From: Chloroflexota bacterium
Lineage (GTDB): Bacteria > Chloroflexota > Anaerolineae > Promineifilales > Promineifilaceae
DNA length: 44,435 bases
Reading direction: 5' to 3'
Assembly: GCA_022616275.1 (NCBI GenBank)
Contig: JAKEFB010000262.1
Location: 1 to 44,435 of the forward strand
This document shows positions 24,751 to 31,679 of this stretch, piece by piece. Position numbers and translations under genes: made by a program. Numbering within the stretch: position 1 is the stretch's first letter; the number at the start of each line of letters is the position of its first letter. The notes under the pieces are model-generated. The model was not told the DNA's origin. It did no database searches and saw only the letters and a program-made list of their open reading frames with translations.

Positions 24751-26331
24751 ATGATTAGAACAAAGACCCTTCTTCGCCATAACTGGCCGCTACTGATCGT
24801 TTGCCTGCTGGCCGCGCTATTGTTGCTGTGGCGGCTGGGTCGGGGCACGCTGCGGGACTGGGACGAGGCCATCTTCGCCCAGATTTCCAAGGAAATGGTC
24901 CAGAGCGGCAATTGGCTGGTGCCCTATTGGGGGTATGAGCTGCGCTTTCATAAGCCGCCGCTGTTCTACTGGACGACGGCCATCTTTTTCCGACTGTTTG
25001 GCGTGAGCGAGTTCTGGGCGCGGGCGGCATCAGCCTTTTCCGGCGTGGGCCTGGTGGCCCTGACTTACCTGGTGGGGAAGCGCGCCTATGACCGTTGGAC
25101 GGGCTTCCTGGCCGCCGTTATTTTGCTTACCAGCTATCAATTTATCTTTTCGGCCCGTTTCGGGACCAGCGACGTGATGCTAACATTGTGGATTTACGTG
25201 GCCGTCTATGCCTATTTCCGCCTACGCGATGGGCATAACCACAACTGGTGGTACGTCGCCGGCGCCGCCTTTGGCCTGGCTTTCATGGTCAAGTCGGCCG
25301 GGGCGCTGGTTGCCCCGGCGACTATCGGTCTGGCCTTGCTACTCGACCGGCGGATCACAGCGACCCTGAAGACCAGAGAGTTCTGGCTGGCCGGCCTGCT
25401 GGCCGTGATCATCGTTCTGCCCTGGCACGCCTTCATGGTCCTCCGTTATGGACAGGCGTTCCTGGGAGAATATGTCGGCCGCCACATTGTAGCGCGGGCG
25501 ACCACCGTGCTGGCCGGGCACGTAGGTTCTATTTTCTACTACCTGGGCATGCTCTACAACCGCTTCTTTCCCTGGTTTTACCTACTGCCGTTCGCCCTGG
25601 TTTTAGCGGTCAGAGAAAATATGGCCGGTGAGAAACGGTCACGCTTTCTTCTGGTCCTGATGGCGACCGTCTTTTTTGTCTACACGGCCGCCCAGACCAA
25701 ATTGTCCTGGTATATTTTTCCGCTTTACCCGGCTCTGGCTGTTTTAACGGCCAGCTTCGTCGTACAACCCTTCCGCATTTGTAGCGCGTGGCGCATGGTT
25801 GCGCCCTTTGCTGCGCGCCGCATGAATGCGCCGTATGCTGCCATGCGTCCGACGAGCGGCGTCTCGTCACCTGTCCTCCTGGTGTTGCCCTTTGCCGGGC
25901 TGGTGCTGCTGGTGGTTATTCCGGCGCTGCTGAGACGCCGCTCTTCGCTTTCTCTGGCGCTGGCGGCCGTGCTCGGCGTGTTTTTTCTGGTGGCTGGGCT
26001 GTACAGCATCCGGCCCTTGTACCAGAAGATGGCCCTACCGGCGGCCCGGCTTGCCTATACGGCGCGCAGCGCCGATCCAACCGACCGAGAGGTGCTCGTC
26101 CTCTATTCAGGCGTCGCCGAGCCTAGCGTGCTCTTTTATTCCGACCGGCCGATCCGGCAGGCTGCACACCTGGAGAAGCTGGATTTACTGACCAGCGCGG
26201 GCCGGCCGGTCAGGATTATCTTTGCCCGGAAAGACATGAACACGCTGGCGGCAGCCTACAGCCTGGAGGTGCAGGCCGAGGCTGGCCAACTAGTTTACGG
26301 GCTTATTCAGCGCCGGGCCGATGTTGAATGA
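24751..26331 (+). CDS. PMT/ArnT-like membrane glycosyltransferase
   Basis: A 526-aa GT-C protein with about eleven hydrophobic helices. The first loop has LRDWDEAIFAQISKEM, carrying the catalytic-type acidic pair (WDE), and HKPPLFYWTT, both standard in PMT_2/ArnT (GT39/GT83) enzymes that move sugars from polyprenyl phosphate to lipid or protein acceptors at the outer membrane face. Near codon 340-375 (25770-25860) an unusual Arg/Met/Ala-rich stretch interrupts the hydrophobic pattern and is rich in GCGC and small palindromes. The acceptor is unknown. Confidence 0.8.
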   Translation: MIRTKTLLRHNWPLLIVCLLAALLLLWRLGRGTLRDWDEAIFAQISKEMVQSGNWLVPYWGYELRFHKPPLFYWTTAIFFRLFGVSEFWARAASAFSGVGLVALTYLVGKRAYDRWTGFLAAVILLTSYQFIFSARFGTSDVMLTLWIYVAVYAYFRLRDGHNHNWWYVAGAAFGLAFMVKSAGALVAPATIGLALLLDRRITATLKTREFWLAGLLAVIIVLPWHAFMVLRYGQAFLGEYVGRHIVARATTVLAGHVGSIFYYLGMLYNRFFPWFYLLPFALVLAVRENMAGEKRSRFLLVLMATVFFVYTAAQTKLSWYIFPLYPALAVLTASFVVQPFRICSAWRMVAPFAARRMNAPYAAMRPTSGVSSPVLLVLPFAGLVLLVVIPALLRRRSSLSLALAAVLGVFFLVAGLYSIRPLYQKMALPAARLAYTARSADPTDREVLVLYSGVAEPSVLFYSDRPIRQAAHLEKLDLLTSAGRPVRIIFARKDMNTLAAAYSLEVQAEAGQLVYGLIQRRADVE

Positions 26332-26376
26332 CAACCCCTACCGTTAATGAATAGCTCCACTCATTGCTCATCAATT

Positions 26377-26646
26377 TGCCAGCTTGATATTCGCAGCCCC
26401 CACATGGCTGAGATTTTTGACCGGGAGCGGCCGGACGTAGTCAACCATCACGCCGCTCAGATGGACGTGCGCCGTTCCGTCGCCCAACCGCTATTTGACG
26501 CCGACGTGAACATCCTGGGCTCGCTCAATCTGATTGAGTGCGCCTTGAAGACCGGCGTCAGGCGCTTCGTCTATGTCTCGACGGGCGGCGCCGTCTACGG
26601 CGAGCCGGAATATCTGCCGTGTGACGAAGCGCATCCCATACCATAG
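26377..26646 (+). pseudogene. Internal fragment of a UDP-glucose 4-epimerase-like gene
   Basis: A frame that encodes only a middle slice of a GalE-type epimerase: DIRSPHMAEIFDRERPDVV, NHHAAQMDVRRSV, GSLNLIECALKTG and RRFVYVSTGGAVYGEP. The N-terminal GxxGxxG and the catalytic YxxxK are both absent, and the frame stops right after the equivalent of DEAHPIP. No transposon ends are visible at the borders. A remnant of gene loss is the simplest view. Confidence 0.65.
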
Positions 26647-26868
26647 TTACTCCTGACCGTCGCTCTCCTCCATTGCCCGGCGTAGGCTCAAGGGGCGCAT
26701 ATCGGTCCACACTTCCTCAATGTAGGCCAGGCACTCCGCTTTGGAGCCGCTTTTGCCTGCGTCGTTCCAGCCCAGCGGGTTTTCCCGGTCAACCGGCCAG
26801 ATCGAATATTGTTCTTCGTGGTTCACGACCACTTTGTAGATGGTGGTATCTTCGTCGTTTGTTGCCAT
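26647..26868 (-). CDS. MbtH-like protein
   Basis: A 73-aa protein matching MbtH throughout: [25 protein letters not shown], and [19 protein letters not shown], with all three characteristic tryptophans. MbtH proteins bind the adenylation domains of non-ribosomal peptide synthetases and are usually encoded beside them. No NRPS is in this window; the nearest neighbours are a SAM methyltransferase and a galE remnant. AGGAAG precedes the ATG and a TATAAT lies about 110 nt upstream. Confidence 0.9.
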   Translation of the reverse strand: MATNDEDTTIYKVVVNHEEQYSIWPVDRENPLGWNDAGKSGSKAECLAYIEEVWTDMRPLSLRRAMEESDGQE

Positions 26869-26979
26869 TCTTCCTACCTTTTGAGAGCCTGCAACTAAAG
26901 AACCTGAACCAGGGCTTGGGCCTGCTCAAGGCTGGATGGTCAGTGTGCGAACGGTTACCCGCCTGCTTGGTTAAGCCGA

Positions 26980-26985
26980 ATTATA
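26980..26985 (-). promoter_or_regulatory. Candidate -10 for the MbtH gene
   Basis: A perfect TATAAT on the minus strand just past the 3' end of the methyltransferase gene. The -35 match is weak. Confidence 0.35.
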
Positions 26986-26994
26986 TCCTGTGGT

Positions 26995-27582
26995 CTATTC
27001 AAGTCTATAGGTCAGTTGCCACATGACTCCCAAAAACCACCGCTGTTTAACGGCGACGACGCTTAACCCCAATTGAGTAAACAGCGCCCGCCAGGCCTGG
27101 TCGCTTTTGTTGCTGTGGGGATGCCCCGAGAACTCCAGGTTGATCAGGCTATCCAGCCACCAGGTGGCGTGTTTGTGCAAGTTGTTCTTGTACACGTCTT
27201 CCATAACAATGATCTGGGTGGCGACGCGGGCCGCTTCGGCCAGGATACGGGCTACGTCAGGCGTATGGTGCAGGGTCGTCAGAATAATCGCCAGGTCAAA
27301 AGCTTGGTCTTCAAAGGGCATGGTCTGCCCATCATACAGCGTGGGCGTTATGCTGCCGACGAGACTGTAGTCGGTGACATCCAGCGGCATGACCTCATAA
27401 TTTTGTTCCCGGAGCAGCTCGGTGATATTGCAAGAGCCGCAGCCAACGTCCAGGATTTGCCGGGGGTTGTTGAAGAATGGGCTGATTTCAGCCACCATAG
27501 AGAGGCCGCGCCGCCGTAGAAGCGCGTAGAGCCGCCGCCTTACGAAGGCGGATTTTCGCATCAGTCGCAGGATAGGGTTCAA
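26995..27582 (-). CDS. Class I SAM-dependent methyltransferase
   Basis: A 195-aa methyltransferase of the methyltransf_11 type. It has a SAM motif I ILDVGCGSCNITELL, acidic residue in MPLDVTDY, motif FDLAIILTTLHHTPD and the post-core MEDVYKNN. The start is TTG at 27582, chosen because GAGGAG lies 6 nt upstream. It is short on the substrate-binding side, and the substrate is unknown. It shares orientation with the MbtH gene, 126 nt away. Confidence 0.8.
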   Translation of the reverse strand: MNPILRLMRKSAFVRRRLYALLRRRGLSMVAEISPFFNNPRQILDVGCGSCNITELLREQNYEVMPLDVTDYSLVGSITPTLYDGQTMPFEDQAFDLAIILTTLHHTPDVARILAEAARVATQIIVMEDVYKNNLHKHATWWLDSLINLEFSGHPHSNKSDQAWRALFTQLGLSVVAVKQRWFLGVMWQLTYRLE

Positions 27583-27775
27583 TGATAACTCCTCGTGAAT
27601 AGATAAATTTGGACCGGCGCACGACCACAGCGGCGTAGCCCAATATGAGAGGATGGCTACCCGTACCCTGGTTATGCCTCAGGGGTGCAGAGTAAAACAA
27701 CAACACGACTGTAGGCGCTCCCCAGTCTATCCCCTCAGCCCAGGTTGCGCAACATAAATCCAGAAGACGAGTTTC

Positions 27776-27808
27776 GTAGCCCCACCCCGGCGGCCGGCAG
27801 GGGGCTAC
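27776..27808 (-). terminator. Hairpin at the 3' end of the 123-aa gene
   Basis: GTAGCCCC (27776-27783) pairs with GGGGCTAC (27801-27808); the stop TAG of the gene lies within the stem. No T-run. The rest of the gap 27583-27775 shows nothing recognisable. Confidence 0.4.
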
Positions 27809-28176
27809 TCCTCTACCTCACGAAGCGTATCGCGGATACGGCGCTCCAGTTGGTTGAGGTCCCATTTGCCCTGTTCGCGGACGATGGTGCGCAGCATCGG
27901 ATCAATCTCCTGGATGGTTTCCAGAATGTCAACCAGCAACTGGCGCTGTTCCTGGGCTCGCGTCACCTCGACGGGCAGCTCGACCATATCGCGCAGGATA
28001 GTTCCTTCAGAGCGAGAGGCAGTAATTGGCTCGCTCTGACCCTGCACGTAGACGTGGGTACGCCGGCCGGGCCCGCGCCCGGCCTCGTCCTCAATAGGTT
28101 CTAACCCGATGATGCTATCAGAGCGGAAATATTTGCCATAGCCCAGGGCTACCATGAGTTCTTTTTCAATTCGCAT
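27805..28176 (-). CDS. Uncharacterised 123-aa protein
   Basis: Soluble protein, not assigned with confidence. The N-terminal part (MVALGYGKYFRSDSIIGLEP, then GRRTHVYVQ) recalls the small DUF370/RemA regulator family (GFGN...RIIAI...GRRTRAVI), but the match is weak. The C-terminal 55 residues are charged and helical. It has a clear sigma70 promoter and a GGGAG ribosome-binding site. A DNA- or RNA-binding regulator is possible but not shown. Confidence 0.65.
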   Translation of the reverse strand: MRIEKELMVALGYGKYFRSDSIIGLEPIEDEAGRGPGRRTHVYVQGQSEPITASRSEGTILRDMVELPVEVTRAQEQRQLLVDILETIQEIDPMLRTIVREQGKWDLNQLERRIRDTLREVEE

Positions 28177-28253
28177 GGGTTTCTCCCTTACACGAAAGGC
28201 GCAAGTTTATCGCCGTCCTTCCCTCGGCCGGCGCTGCTGCAACGCACCCTCTC

Positions 28254-28282
28254 AGTATAGGTTATCTTGCCGCCCCAATCAA
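28254..28282 (-). promoter_or_regulatory. Sigma70-type promoter for the 123-aa gene
   Basis: On the minus strand TTGATT (28282-28277), exact 17-nt spacer, TATACT (28259-28254). The leader is about 70 nt. Confidence 0.6.
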
Positions 28283-28323
28283 GCGATCACCATGATGGGT
28301 TTCTGGCCGTGCCAACCCTGTTA

Positions 28324-28527
28324 TCAGCCTACCCTTTTCCACTTCTCCCTGACTCTCTGCAGCCCTTCTTTGTCAACAATATAGGACTCGTAATAGCCGC
28401 AATCGGTGCAGATATAATCGTCTTGCTCTCCGGTCCGGCCGACGAGGCCACCCAAGATTTCGGCTTGTTTATACTGCTTGGTATAAACGTTTGGCGATCC
28501 ACATTTTGGGCATTTACCGCTTTTCAT
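28324..28527 (-). CDS. Small zinc-ribbon protein
   Basis: A 67-aa protein with two Cys pairs: CPKC near the N-terminus and CTDC after 31 residues, a zinc ribbon. The ATG at 28527 is chosen because GAGGAGGAGG lies just upstream; a longer frame to 28710 overlaps the decarboxylase gene and is rejected. Such ribbons occur in many transcription- or translation-associated proteins; no specific role can be given. It lies 25 nt after the decarboxylase and is likely cotranscribed. Confidence 0.75.
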   Translation of the reverse strand: MKSGKCPKCGSPNVYTKQYKQAEILGGLVGRTGEQDDYICTDCGYYESYIVDKEGLQRVREKWKRVG

Positions 28528-28552
28528 ATCTTCCTCCTCCTCGCAAGAAATA

Positions 28553-29902
28553 TCACCGAACATCTCTGGCAACGCGCAACATCGCCGCCAGGCACCGCTC
28601 CACGTCCGCCTCAGTCGTGGCCCAGGAAGAGACGCTGATCCGCAGCGCCACCCGGCCGTGCCAGACCGTCTCGCCGGCCCAGCAGGTCCCGTCGGCCTGG
28701 ATGGCGACAATGACCTGGCGGGTCGTTTCGTCGTCGTCGAACGAGACTAACACCTGGTTCAGGATGACCCTGTTGAGGATCTTGTAGCCGGCCGCCGCCA
28801 GCCCATTGGCCAGGCGGCGGGCGTGGCGGCAGGTCCGCTCCACCAGTTCGGCCAGCCCTTCGTGTCCCAGGGAGAGCAGCGCCGCCCAAACTTCCACCCC
28901 CCGCGCCCGGCGTGACAGCTCCGGCGAGTAGTGGGATGGTTCACGCCGGCCACCGGTCACCAGGTAAGCGGCCGTGACCGACATGGCCGCCCGTAGTGCG
29001 ACCGGGTCGCGGACAAAGACCAGCCCGTTGTCGTAGGGCACGTTGAGCCACTTGTGGGCGTCGGCCGCCCAGGAGTCGGCCAGCTCAAAGCCGGCCGCCA
29101 GGTGGGCGAAGGCCGGTGAGGCCGCCGCCCACAGGCCAAAAGCGCCGTCCACGTGGATCCAGGCCCCGGCGGCTTGGGCTGCCGGGCAAATCTCGGCCGC
29201 CGGGTCGAAAGCGCCCGTATTGACGTTGCCGGCCTGGAGGCAAACGATTGTCGGACCCGTTAACGGCGGCAGGGCCTTCGCCCGCATCCGGCCGTACCTG
29301 TCCGTCGGTACTCTGACCACCCGGTTGCGCCCCAGCCCCAACAGCCCCAGGGCCTTGAGCAGTGAGGCGTGGGCCTCGTCGCCCACAACTACAGTAATCG
29401 GCGGCGCGCCAAACAGCCCTTCGCCCTCCACGTCCCAGCCGGCCTTCTCCAGGACGGCGTGCCGGGCGGCAGCCAGGCCGGTGAAGTTGGCCATCGTCGC
29501 CCCGGTCACCAGCGCGCCGTCGCACTCGGGCGGCAGGTTGAGCACGTCAACCAGCCAGCGCAGGGCGATTTGCTCCAGCGCTGCGCCGGCCGGCGAGCCG
29601 GCCCACAAGACCGTGTTCTGGTCCCAGGCCCCGGCCAGCCAGTTGGCCGCCAGGGCCGCCGGCAGCGCGCCGCCGGTGACAAAGCCAAAGTAGCGGCCGC
29701 CGGCCGAAGCCACCGTCGCCGGCGAAGCGACCTCGTCCAGCAGGGCCAGGACCGTTTGGGCGTCCGTCGGCCGGTTCGGCAGAGGGCCGTCCAGCCGGCC
29801 GAGGGCGTCAATTGCGTCCGCTTCCGGCCACACCCGGCGCGTCTCAAGGCTATCCAGGTATCGGATGGCCCGTTCGGCGGCTTCCCTCAAGAGTTCTTCC
29901 AT
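28553..29902 (-). CDS. Group II PLP-dependent decarboxylase
   Basis: A PLP enzyme of about 449 aa. The PLP-lysine motif is DAHKWLNVPYDNG, and HVDGAFGLWAA provides the Asp contacting the pyridine nitrogen. Other matches: GGRYFGFVTGG, GALVTGATMANFTGL, and ARGVEVWAALLSLG. This places it with aromatic-L-amino-acid, glutamate and diaminobutyrate decarboxylases. The substrate cannot be read from sequence. ATG at 29902 is used, because AGGAGG sits 6-7 nt upstream; a frame extension to 29917 has no such site. Confidence 0.85.
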   Translation of the reverse strand: MEELLREAAERAIRYLDSLETRRVWPEADAIDALGRLDGPLPNRPTDAQTVLALLDEVASPATVASAGGRYFGFVTGGALPAALAANWLAGAWDQNTVLWAGSPAGAALEQIALRWLVDVLNLPPECDGALVTGATMANFTGLAAARHAVLEKAGWDVEGEGLFGAPPITVVVGDEAHASLLKALGLLGLGRNRVVRVPTDRYGRMRAKALPPLTGPTIVCLQAGNVNTGAFDPAAEICPAAQAAGAWIHVDGAFGLWAAASPAFAHLAAGFELADSWAADAHKWLNVPYDNGLVFVRDPVALRAAMSVTAAYLVTGGRREPSHYSPELSRRARGVEVWAALLSLGHEGLAELVERTCRHARRLANGLAAAGYKILNRVILNQVLVSFDDDETTRQVIVAIQADGTCWAGETVWHGRVALRISVSSWATTEADVERCLAAMLRVARDVR

Positions 29903-29950
29903 GCTTAACCTCCTCATATAGACTGGCCCTTTTGGAGCAGATGAGCGATG

Positions 29951-29967
29951 TGATAGGATAGCCTATC
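29951..29967 (+). promoter_or_regulatory. Extended -10 and palindrome before the CapA-like gene
   Basis: TG-A-TAGGAT (29951-29959) overlaps a 6-bp palindrome GATAGG-ATAG-CCTATC (29952-29967). It lies between divergent genes, so an operator for either is possible. Confidence 0.4.
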
Positions 29968-29996
29968 TATAACTGTTTCTGATAGTGGAACGAACC

Positions 29997-31661
29997 ATGG
30001 GAATCATACAGGGTAACGGACGAAACAGCCATGCCAGATGGGCGGCCGGCTGGCTATTCTTCTGGCTGCTCGCCTGCACCCTCACCTCCACCCCTGCGCC
30101 CACCCCAACCACCAGGGCTAAATTGACCATCACCCCTACACCCCCACACCTCTACACCCCCACACCCCTCCAAACCACCATCCCCTCTCCTCTCCACCTG
30201 TCGGCCGCCCCCGGCGTTCCGGCCGAACTGGTAGAGCCGTTCCAGGCGCTTACCAAGCGCCACCCCCGGCAATTTACCTGGACAACCGCTGACCCGGCCG
30301 GCGTGACGCTGGCCGTTGGAGAGGGCGAGCCGGTGGCGACCTGGATTTACGCCGTGGCCGCTCCCTTTCCCACCCTGGCCGGCGACATCAGCCTGGCCGA
30401 GTTACAGGCCGCCTGGCAGGCGGGAACCCTTTACCTGGACGAGGAAACAGCCGCCGCGCTGGCCGCCTGGTGGGGTAAGCCGGCCGCGCCGCCAACGATA
30501 GTCCCGGCCGCAGCGCTGGTTGAGAGGCTGTGGGCCGGGCGGCCGGCGCTGGCCGTCGTCCCCTTCCACCGCCTGGTCCCGGAATTGAAGGTGCTGCGGC
30601 TGGGTGGCCGGGCGCCAATTGACCTGGACTTTGACCCGGCCGGCTACCCCCTGGCCCTGCCGGTGGGGCTGCGCGGGCCGGCCGGGGCTGTAGCCCAGGT
30701 ATTGGCTTCTTGGGATGGGCCGGCCACCAACCGGGACGACGGCCGCATCACCCACCTGGCCATGACCGGCCCCTCCGGGCTGGGGCGGGCCGTCGGCCAC
30801 CGGATGGAGACGCGGGGCCTGACCTATCCCGGCGAGGCCGTCGCTCCCCTGTTGCAAGCCGTGGACATTGCCCACATGAGCAACGAAGTCCCCTTTGCTC
30901 CCGACTGCCCTTATCCTGAGCCGGTCGGCGGCACCAGCTTTTGCGCCCGCGACAGCTACCTGGAATTGATGACCTATATGGGCATTGACGTTAACGAGAT
31001 GACCGGCAACCACGTTAACGACTGGGGCGAGCCTAATTTGCAGCACACGCTGGATTTGTACGAAGCGGCCGGCATCCAATTCTTTGGCGGCGGCCGGGAG
31101 CTGGCCGGGGCGCAGCGGCCGTTGTTGATCGAGCATAACGGCAACCGGCTGGCCTTCACCGGCTGCAACCCGGTCGGCCCTTATTACGCCTGGGCCAGGG
31201 AGGAGTACGGCGGCTCGTTACCCTGCGACGATTACAGCTTCATCACCGGCCAGATTAGCGAGCTGGCGGCCGGGGGCTATCTGGTCATCGCCACGCTGCA
31301 ATACCTGGAGCATTACCAGTACGAAGCCTGGAGCAGGCAACAGCGGGACTTCAAGGCCCTGGCCGAAGCAGGGGCTATGGCCGTCAGCGGCAGCCAGGGG
31401 CACCACGCCCAGGGCTTTGCCTTCCACCAGGGCAGCTTCATCCACTTCGGGCTGGGCAACCTGATTTTCGACCAGATGCAGTTCAGGGGGACCCGCCAGA
31501 CGTTTATAGACGTCTATCTCATCTACGACGGCCGGCTGCTCAACGTGGACCTGTGGACCGGCCTCATCGAGAACTACGCCCGCCCCCGGCCGATGACGGC
31601 CGAGGAGCGAGAGCAACTGCTGGCGGCCGTCTTCGAGGCCAGCGGTTGGCCTATCCACTAA
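29997..31661 (+). CDS. CapA-family lipoprotein
   Basis: A 554-aa exported lipoprotein: a hydrophobic signal ending WLLAC, then a Thr/Pro linker of about 50 residues. Its coding DNA contains a G-free stretch of about 70 nt. Residues about 60-260 form a periplasmic-binding-like region of uncertain type. The C-terminal half matches the CapA/PGA_cap calcineurin-like fold: GTSFCARDSYLE, TGNHVNDWG with the metal-binding His, GSQGHHAQGFAFHQG and FGLGNLIFDQM. CapA is linked to poly-gamma-glutamate synthesis and to related surface functions. The start ATG at 29997 is favoured over GTG 29985. Confidence 0.8.
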   Translation: MGIIQGNGRNSHARWAAGWLFFWLLACTLTSTPAPTPTTRAKLTITPTPPHLYTPTPLQTTIPSPLHLSAAPGVPAELVEPFQALTKRHPRQFTWTTADPAGVTLAVGEGEPVATWIYAVAAPFPTLAGDISLAELQAAWQAGTLYLDEETAAALAAWWGKPAAPPTIVPAAALVERLWAGRPALAVVPFHRLVPELKVLRLGGRAPIDLDFDPAGYPLALPVGLRGPAGAVAQVLASWDGPATNRDDGRITHLAMTGPSGLGRAVGHRMETRGLTYPGEAVAPLLQAVDIAHMSNEVPFAPDCPYPEPVGGTSFCARDSYLELMTYMGIDVNEMTGNHVNDWGEPNLQHTLDLYEAAGIQFFGGGRELAGAQRPLLIEHNGNRLAFTGCNPVGPYYAWAREEYGGSLPCDDYSFITGQISELAAGGYLVIATLQYLEHYQYEAWSRQQRDFKALAEAGAMAVSGSQGHHAQGFAFHQGSFIHFGLGNLIFDQMQFRGTRQTFIDVYLIYDGRLLNVDLWTGLIENYARPRPMTAEEREQLLAAVFEASGWPIH

Positions 31662-31679
31662 GCACCAGACACTTTAGGA

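Noticed and set aside
27805-28176. Firm assignment to RemA/DUF370
   Set aside because: Only a loose GYGKY...SIIGLEP...GRRTHV similarity; the protein is longer than RemA and the C-terminal half is unrelated.
28528-28710. An N-terminal extension of the zinc-ribbon ORF to 28710
   Set aside because: It overlaps the decarboxylase gene in another frame; a GAGGAGGAGG site marks the ATG at 28527.
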